From assembly GCA_038363925.1 (NCBI GenBank), contig JAQQWL010000009.1, positions 2,170,001 through 2,234,000 of the forward strand: 64,000 nucleotides of DNA. The letters run 5' to 3'. Position numbers and translations under genes: made by a program. Position 1 is the first letter of the stretch. The number at the start of each line of letters is the position of its first letter. Below, one piece after another: positions 57,382 to 64,000 of the stretch. The DNA comes from Apiospora phragmitis. Its lineage: Eukaryota > Ascomycota > Sordariomycetes > Amphisphaeriales > Apiosporaceae. The notes under the pieces are model-generated. The model had not been told where the DNA came from and did no database searches. It saw only the letters and a program-made list of their open reading frames with translations.

Positions 57382-59952
57382 CTATTTCCGAGGCTCGGCC
57401 GCCGTGAAGCCATCCCCTTTCTTCTGCACCACCTTCCTGGGCAGGACCTCGATATCCTTGCTGAGGAGCTTGCGGAGCTCGGGGCTGATGACCTTTCTCT
57501 GCTCCTCTTCCTTGACCTTGCCCGCGTTGCTGGGTGACTTCTGTGCCGCGTTCGAGGACGGCGGCGGCGGCGGACTAGTCGGGGGGTGCCGACGCGGGCG
57601 TGGCCGCCGAAGATGACGTCGAGGAATTTCGCTGTACCCTTGGCTTCGGGAAATTCTGCTTCTTATCGATAGCCTCGACGAGTCTATGGAAGCGTTTGAA
57701 CAGGGCCTCGGCACGGATGAGCGTCGAGTCCAGATCGATTGTGTTGGAGAGCTCGTTTACTAGATAGGTGAAATCCACAGGTTAGCAAACTAATCCCTTT
57801 CTATGTATTTGAACAGGGGCTACATATAGCAAACTTACCATATTTCAAAACCTCATCAAAGTGCAGAAGATGAGTCATGATAACATCGCGATGCTTCTCC
57901 AGTATAGCCAAAGCAATGAATAGGTGGAAGTTGCTGCTCATATAATCGGTCCATAGGACTTCCCAAAGATGCAGTACGTCCATCCACTTAAACTCGCGCT
58001 TATACCACACGAGAAGCATCCGGAAGAAGAAGAAGAAGTTTGTACTGTCGGCCTTTTGGAGGTGGAGATAAAGTTTCGGGTCCATGAACTGGACAAGATG
58101 ATCTAAAGTCATAAGCTGGTTCCGCATTCCTGACTGGTCACGGAGGAAATTTCGCTCCATGCGGTCCATGAAATGCTGGAAGCCCCAGAAAGCAATGGCA
58201 TCGTCTTGCATAACGGCGTATATAGGAGCAAGGAGGTCGGACATGCCCTGGACGTAACCGAGCTCCTTGTTATACTCGTTGTAGGTCAAGAGCATGTCCT
58301 TCATCTGCTCCAAGTGCACATTCGTGCCGACCTCGGCAAAAGGCGAATCTGGATCTGGATGCGGGATATCTTCACCGGCAAAGATAGGCACCGTGCGGTC
58401 AGTTCGATGAACATCCTTTTCTGTTATTCTGTCAGCGGAAATCCCAAGTAAACAGGTTATATGACGAGTATGGCTTACCAATACGGCTTCTTTGCTCCCT
58501 CCACCATTCACCTTCCTCGCCTTCGCCTCCTAGGTCGACTAGTCTATCCCACCAGGATGCTTTGAGCTTCACATACTCATCTCGCAAAGAGGCCATCTGT
58601 GCTCTTCGCTCCTCGGCCGTGCTATACCAGTCATAAACACCGAGAAGGAAGAGCCATGCCTCCTTTCGGACGCCATCTTCGGCATCCAATCCTCCGTGGA
58701 ACACCCGCTCCTTAACCTCGTCAACGGTGACGGAGAGCCGACCAGTTCTCGGGTCGAAATAGGTAGTCCATTCTTTCTGCGTGACAGGTTTCCGCCGCTC
58801 CTCGAGCGACAAGGAGCTCGCCTCAAGCAGTTCGAATTCACCAACATCGGTGTCCTCCATCTCCAACACATCCCTAGCCGTCCATATTCGCTGGGTCCTA
58901 TCTCGCTCGCTTTGCTCAGCAATACCCATAGCCCACCTCGCCAGATATATCCTTGCGCTGTCGAACTCATCTTGTATCGTCTGGACCTCCGGGTTTCTCA
59001 TAAGTCTGCGCACTTGGGGAGGCACGTTTGGGTTGTCCAGAACATCCTGGGCAGCTCTTCTGGTAAAGGTGGTGACCTTGCTGAACTTTTCCATGAGATT
59101 CCAGCCTGTTTCCTTCACAAACTTCATCATTGGATCCATCTGGCCATCAGCGTTCTGCCTACTGGGTCCGGCCCGAGAGGCGCCCCGAGCGCTATCCCGG
59201 CTTCCGCCCTGGGTAGGGCTGCTGGAAGTCAGTTTGCCGCCAAAGGCTTCGCTGTCCTCTTTGGTGGGTTCCACGAGGTAGATGTTGGGCTCAGCACCGC
59301 TCCGTTCGATCTTAACATAACGCTTGAGCCACCTGAGCACCTCGTCGCCGCCCCAGAACATCTGCCCATCCTTGTCGAAGGGGTCGAAGTCGTTGCGCGC
59401 TCGCTTCTTCTTCTGCAGAATCGTGGACTGGCATTCACTGTCGTGGAAAAAGAGCGCAGGGAACGAATCACCCGCCTTCGTATTGATCACCAGCGACCCG
59501 AACCACCAACCAAGACTTGGGGGCCGTACGAGAAGCGAGTAAATAGCGCTGACGGGAACAGCGAAGGCATAATGGCCGACAGAGCCACGATGTGTCGTGA
59601 CGGTTGGTGGGGGTGGAACAAGATAGCTTTGTTTGGGCGGCGATTCGTCGTCGGTCAAGTCGACCTTGACATAAATGCTAGCAGCTTCTCCTAAAGACGT
59701 CTCAGGGATCCAAGCCAGAAGAAGGTCGGAGGAGGCGGTTGCGGCAGTGGTGGACGTTTTCGAGCTGGACGACGTGGGCCGCTCATTACGGGGCCCTTTC
59801 TGTTGTAGCAGTGCGATGAAACCCGGGATGTTGTCCTTGGCCGAAGGTGTCGGGTGGACATAGACCTTGCTTTTGGAAAATAGCAATTTGACCCCACGAC
59901 CTGACTCGGTATGTGTGATGGTGTTGTACTCGCCCTCCTCGTCGTCACTCAT
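57382..59952 (-). CDS. GYP7: TBC-domain Rab GTPase-activating protein, Gyp7-like, frame break in the C-tail
   Basis: This is a RabGAP of the Gyp7/TBC1D15 type; yeast Gyp7 acts on Ypt7 at the vacuole. Exons 59952-58479, 58420-57839 and 57759-57382 are separated by introns of 58 and 79 nt (both phase 1). The N-terminal part (about residues 1-330) is a lipid- or Rab-binding-like domain with GVKLLFSKSKVYVHP and LGWWFGSLVINTKAGDSFPALFFHD. The TBC domain starts near RVFHGGLDAEDGVRKEAWLFLLGVY. It contains the arginine finger in EKDVHRTDRT, formed exactly across intron 1, and the glutamine finger in YVQGMSD. Later motifs include WGFQHFMDRMERNF and FHLFIALAILEKH. A run of five Phe (NFFFFFRMLLVWYKREF) is unusual but fits the helix. 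In the disordered tail one C too many at 57581-57586 creates a stop after SAPPD; in the corrected frame it continues TSPPPPPSSNAAQK to EPRK. Confidence 0.92.
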
Positions 59953-60744
59953 GGCGAAGAGGCTTCCCCATCGGCGACGCGGGTCGACCTGGTGTAGTAG
60001 ACGTTGGTGGGGGATCTGACCCTGATGTCATCGCTCTGTGATGTAGGTGATAAAGCAGCCTCTATCAGGATGCAAATCTCGAGATGTGAACAGCCAGCAA
60101 AGTCTGGCTGGAAGAGACAGAGGCAGGCTTCCCAAGCTAGCACCCGGAGAAGCAGATTGAAGATGTTCGATTCTCGTAATTCATGAATCAAAGCATCGGT
60201 TGAACATGTGGAAACGAGAGCATGTGAGCTGTTAAAAGCACACCAGAAAACAGCAGCCCCGCAATCATCGACGCCCCCCTCCCCCCCAGGCGGCCCTGAG
60301 AAGCTTGCATCGGCGGGGTTGACGTCGTCGGTACAGGTACTGACTCTCAGCATTGAGCCACTACAAAACCGCAGTAGAGAGTACCCGGCACTTGGAGCTT
60401 TAGCTTTAGCGCATTCATTCCTTCTCATCATGCGCTACGCCTGCTGCATTGCATGCCTGGCCTGTGCCATTCGGCCTCGTCAGCTGCTTCCATCATGATT
60501 TGTCTACGCCGTACGCAGATGACATGCAAGGCGAGGGGGCAAATCGCCCCTTTTGCAGCAAATATGCACAGGCGATGATTTTTTTTCCCCTGGCATATTC
60601 TGTTCAGGGAAAGCTCATGGCCGTACCCAGTGGGACTTATACCCGCCATACTATAGGTTCTTCCCGAGACAGACCTTCAATTCTATCTATACACCGATAA
60701 GAACATTTTTGAACAACCTGGCTTATCCAAGCATGAGTAACACT
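59953..60744. promoter_or_regulatory. Intergenic, promoter side of the RabGAP gene
   Basis: No protein gene is seen. It runs from the RabGAP start to the tRNA and should hold the RabGAP promoter. Confidence 0.35.
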
Positions 60745-60829
60745 GCCCGCGTAGCGCAATTGGTAGCGCGCGAGACTTCTACTACCTCTGTACATCTCGA
60801 GGCTGCGGGTTCGATCCCCGCCGTGGGTT
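60745..60829 (+). tRNA. tRNA-Arg, anticodon TCT, with a 12-nt intron
   Basis: The sequence folds as a complete cloverleaf. The acceptor stem GCCCGCG pairs with CGTGGGT (two G-U pairs). The D stem is GCGC/GCGC with an AATTGGTA loop, which gives the A box. The anticodon stem CGAGA pairs with TCTCG. The anticodon loop reads C T TCT A, then an intron, then A, and the T arm is GCGGG TTCGATC CCCGC (the B box). The intron, CTACCTCTGTAC, lies one base 3' of the anticodon, the standard place for nuclear tRNA introns. TCT reads AGA/AGG arginine codons. The acceptor ends resemble yeast tRNA-Arg(TCT), GCTCGCG...CGTGAGT. Confidence 0.93.
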
Positions 60830-60835
60830 ACTAGC

Positions 60836-60840
60836 TTTTT
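60836..60840 (+). terminator. RNA polymerase III terminator (T5)
   Basis: A run of five T begins six bases after the mature tRNA end, with another T5 shortly downstream, as usual for Pol III genes. Confidence 0.7.
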
Positions 60841-61718
60841 GATATTTTTGTTAATTTATGTTAGGTTATCACATCTTTCATATCCTTATGTCAAGCCTTT
60901 CTTTAGCTGGCATTGAGTGTTGGAGTGAGCAAATGTGGCTTGCGTAGCAAGCGTACCTATAGCTAACGGAAATTAAAGTGCATAACATGACTTCTTTTAC
61001 CTAAAGCGCATCGAATCATGAGGCTGCGGGGCGTGGGGTCGTCTACTTTTACCTTTCAACTCCTATATTAAAATTAATAGGCAAAAAGTCCAGTCTCTAT
61101 GATCTACTCTATTTATATTAATCATTACTACACTACTAACGAACAGTGAAGGGTTGGCTGTCTTAGTGGTGTAGTTGGAAGTCTTGTCACAAAGTCTTTA
61201 TTGGATAAGCGTGGTTGGTACACAAGCTTGTGGGGAGAACTTTAAGACACGGCCGGAACGGATTGCTGAAAGGAGAGCAAGACATCGTCGTGAGGAATGA
61301 TCGTTCTTTTACAGCCTGGGTCTATGCCGAAACATGCCCCTTCAGTGGACATTATTCACTTGATATTCGTATAGTATATAACGGGATCTAAAATGTGTAA
61401 GTCATGATGTATTTTACCTATGGTGTGCATTCATCGTATAGCGAGGAACTATTATCTATTCTTTATTAAAAACACTGTTTACACCAGCTCAACGACGGAT
61501 GCGGCATCTGCTGGATTTGAACGGGTCTCATAGATGCTACTTGTCACCCTCACAGAGACTGACTTGGGATCCTGGACCTCATGTTCTCATTATGGCTCAA
61601 CGCCTGTACCCAACGGCCCTGCCGCTGTGTGCTACCTTGGATCCGATATGCTCGTAACGAGGAGGGCAGTCAGAGTATGCTGAAATGAAAATCGCTTGCT
61701 TGCTGTCTAAGGAGGTCA
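60841..61718. other. Intergenic, AT-rich, 3' side of MSO1-like gene
   Basis: No gene is seen. The segment 60840-61500 is AT-rich, with short runs such as AAAATTAATAG. I see no repeat boundaries. Confidence 0.35.
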
Positions 61719-62529
61719 TCATCTCATACGTGGCCCGCCTGGCAAACCCCTCCTAGGCCCGCTGGGCAGACCGGGTCTCCCACCACCACCACCGCCAGCC
61801 AAGTCACCTGACCCCCCGTCATACATGCCGCCCGGCGCGAATCGGTCCTCGTAGTCGCCCGACCCTCCTCCGCTGCCGCCGCCGCCGCCGCCCCTATGGC
61901 TGCTCTGTTGCTGCTGGGCCTGCGGCGGCTGGAACGGCCCGCTGCCGGCCGGGCTCGCCGTTCGCGAGCCGCCCCAGAGTCGTTGTCGCAGCCGGTCCTG
62001 CGCCGAACCACCACCCGACGACGGCGGCGCGTCTCGCCCGGGCGCCGCCTGCTGATAGCTGCCGGCGCGCTGGCTGGGGAGCGGTCGCGCCTGGATCTCT
62101 TCGCGCGCGCCCGCCATGGGGTCCGAGTTGCGCCCACCGAACGGGTTGAGTCTCTGGTCGCCCCCGCGTGCGGCCGGAGGGGCGCCGCGGCCGCGTCGTA
62201 GGCTCTGTGAATCTTGTGGCTGCGACACCGGGTTGTTGTCTCCATAGGGAGCTCAGGCTTCCGCTGCCTTGTTGTTGGGTGAGCCCGCCGTAGCGCGCGC
62301 CGACTTGGCCCGGCTGCGAGGCCACGGGTTGTACGGGCGCAGGAGCCTTGGGGTCGGGCGGTAACCAGCCGGGAAAGGGCCGGCCTTTCTCTGTGTAGTA
62401 TCCCCTCAGGATGCGGCAGACATGAGTGTCATCTTCGGTGTCACCGTCGGTTTCGCCACCCAGAAACGTTCTTTGGAGGTTGTTGATGCGTGAGGTAGTG
62501 GTAGTGAGGATGTTGGAGTACCAAGACAT
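61719..62529 (-). CDS. MSO1: Mso1-like Sec1-binding exocytosis protein, one frame break
   Basis: Mso1 binds the SM protein Sec1 and assists SNARE assembly at the plasma membrane. The N-terminus matches the fungal Mso1/Sec1-binding domain: MSWYSNILTTTTSRINNLQR, then DGDTEDDTHVCRILRGYYTE, then KGRPFPGWLPPDPKAP. The C-terminal region is low complexity, with DRLRQRLWGGSRTASP followed by Gln- and Gly-rich repeats, ending GLPGGPRMR. The two parts lie in different frames. The switch falls at about 62245-62256, between GSGSLS and GDNNPVSQPQDSQSLRRG, and fits one extra base; no intron signals are available there. The corrected length is about 270 residues. The Gly-rich tail contains runs of GGGGGG, where slippage or sequencing error is easy. 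Confidence 0.8.
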
Positions 62530-63262
62530 GGCTGAAATGACGGGCCTACGCGAGGCTTGCTACGCAGTGATTCCAAGTAGTGGTTCGGTTGACTGCGTCA
62601 GGTCGTTCCTCCAAGTTCCACGAGGGGCGGGTGCAAATGATGTCGTGTAGCAGTCGGTCGGTCCGTGGGATAATCGAGGTGAAAGGGGAGGAGGAGTCGG
62701 TCGTAAGGAGAGGATGGCAGACTCTGGGTTTGATATATCGGTCAGGAAAGCGTCAGGGGCGGGTTTTGGGGAGTGGAGATGAATTGTGTGTCTCGAAGTC
62801 GGTGCTGGAATGAATAGTTCTTGTTTCAAGGCTCGAGAGATCAATGCTATGCGCTAACACCAACTTTATGTATGTACGTGCAGGATGCCTTAATAAATAC
62901 TAATGCTACCTAAGCTTTGGCGGGGTGTTAATGTAGGGTCCCGCCTCGGGACAATGAAATAGGGCGGCGTATCAAATTCCTTGATTGACAGTCGAGTCCC
63001 GACGACAAAAACATTTTTCTAAGGCATACACAATGGCATCATTCGGCCCTCCCAGGCTAGACTTGGTTCTAATATGCTTTCGAGCTTAGCGATTACATCA
63101 CTGGCGCCATCTGAACTCATGCTTTGTGAAGACATTTCCAGCATAGAAAATTCTTAGCTCATTAGAGGGTATACCGCCCAGTATAAAATACCGACTCGTA
63201 CTTCTGCACAGCTGGCTGGTGACAGAAATGTAGCTACAGCAGACTCAAAGTCGAGTCTCTTC
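62530..63262. other. Intergenic, promoter side of the MSO1-like gene
   Basis: No gene is seen; a CTACCTAAGC motif occurs near 62910. Confidence 0.35.
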
Positions 63263-64000
63263 TTAGAATTCGAGGTCCTTGGCACGATCAAACTCGACCT
63301 CGCGTTCCACCTCGCCGCGCCGTCTCGCCACCTTCTTGGGCTTACGGGCAGCACCACCAGCAGCTCTCTTCCTCTTGTCGCCGGCTGCTGACTTCTTCTT
63401 GGGTGCTTCGGCCTCACTGTCATCATCGTCCTCGCTATCGGAGCCATCATCTTGCGACGCATCGTCGTCGCTGCCAAGCCAGTCGTCCAGGTCGCCGAGG
63501 TCTTCCTCACTGTCGTCCAGATCACTGACATATTCGACAGCCCCGTCCTCTTCGTCGTCCATTTCATACTCGGCTTCATTTTCTTCCTCATCCTCGATGC
63601 CGGTATCCATGTCCTTGTCACGGCTGGCCTCGCCTTCCCGCTCCATAGCTCTAAGCACCTTCTTCCAGATGCCCTCGCTGACGTTCAGGGGCTGGTCGCC
63701 ATATGCGCCTTCGCGAAGTCTCTGCAGGAGTTCTCGCTCAATTGTTCGCTCGAGTTTGGCGGCCGCTTCTGCCTTTCGCTCTCTTGTCTCTTCGCGTCTC
63801 CTAATCTTGGGCGCCAGCTTCGGTACTATTGTCTCACCCAGGCGGGCCTCCTCCTTGGCTAAACGACGAGATCTGATGGCCTAAAGCAAATGTTAGAGTC
63901 GCCCCAACAAACAGTCCAAGGTAGTAGGGAAGGTATTCATACAACTTGCACAAGGCGTGTCAGACGCTGCTTAGCTTTGTGTTGAAGGAATTGTGGCCAG
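63263..64000 (-). CDS. MAK16: Mak16, 60S ribosome biogenesis factor (partial, N-terminus beyond right edge)
   Basis: Mak16 is a nucleolar protein needed for 27S pre-rRNA processing and 60S subunit assembly. The window holds its C-terminal part. The right-edge exon (from 64000 to 63943) reads WPQFLQHKAKQRLTRLVQV. A 62-nt intron (63881-63942, GTATGA...TTTAG) joins it to AIRSRRLAKEEARLGETIVP. Then come VRRRE-type KIRRREETRERKAEAAAKLE and GAYGDQPLNVSEGIWKKVL, which is characteristic of the family. A long Asp/Glu-rich stretch (YVSDLDDSEEDLGDLDDWLG) leads to a Lys/Arg-rich tail ending EFDRAKDLEF. An alternative donor six bases earlier would drop two residues; QVAIR favours the one chosen. No frame problem is seen. 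Confidence 0.93.

Noticed and set aside
58696..59694. 332-codon open frame on the plus strand opposite the RabGAP exon
   Set aside because: It is fully antisense to a well-supported TBC gene, has no family-like motif and is explained by codon bias of the real strand.

Overview
The window is nuclear DNA of a filamentous ascomycete (Pezizomycotina). Sordariomycetes is my best guess, from overall protein resemblance, and nothing narrower is justified. Evidence: short introns (about 43 to 127 nt, mostly 50 to 80) with GT...AG ends and often CTGAC/CTAAC branch sites, single-gene transcription units on both strands, Ser/Thr-rich low-complexity tails, a Pol III tRNA with a small intron, and only single-copy fungal housekeeping families. 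I see no operons, CRISPR arrays, plasmid or phage genes, and no intact transposon.

Layout, left to right: an uncharacterised coiled-coil protein running off the left edge (-, 1-1949); TFIIE alpha (-); X-family DNA polymerase Pol4 (+); MAPEG membrane protein (+); the pseudo-carboxypeptidase Ecm14 (-); a short-chain dehydrogenase with two in-frame stops (+); Sec7/PH Arf-GEF Syt1-like (+); SRP72 (-); a Ser/Arg-rich hypothetical (-); about 4 kb without a gene; a Cys/His-rich coiled-coil hypothetical (+); NCBP3-like cap-binding protein (+); Cdc20 (+); Gpc1 acyltransferase (-); an AT-rich stretch; an amidase (+); cohesin Smc1 (+); fused aminodeoxychorismate synthase (-); SNRNP27-like splicing factor (+); glucosidase I with a C-terminal HDEL (+); TBC-domain Gyp7-like RabGAP (-); tRNA-Arg(TCT) (+); Mso1-like (-); Mak16 running off the right edge (-).

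The genes do not form a pathway or cluster. They are an ordinary mixture of transcription, DNA repair, secretion, splicing, chromosome cohesion, cell cycle, folate, lipid and glycoprotein functions. Syt1, Gyp7, Mso1, SRP72 and glucosidase I all belong to the secretory pathway but lie far apart.

The strongest unexplained signal is that about twelve of the twenty-two protein genes can only be read through their conserved domains if one or more single-base insertions or deletions are assumed, often in short homopolymer runs. They include genes expected to be essential (Cdc20, SRP72). Other genes (Smc1, TFIIE alpha, glucosidase I, NCBP3-like, SNRNP27-like, Ecm14, the visible part of Mak16) read cleanly. 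The simplest explanation is consensus error in the assembly, not gene decay. I did not find a convincing new biological system; the best biological leads are the Ecm14 pseudoenzyme, the signal-peptide plus HDEL glucosidase I, the repeated KELFP motif in the NCBP3-like protein, and two conserved-looking proteins of unknown function.
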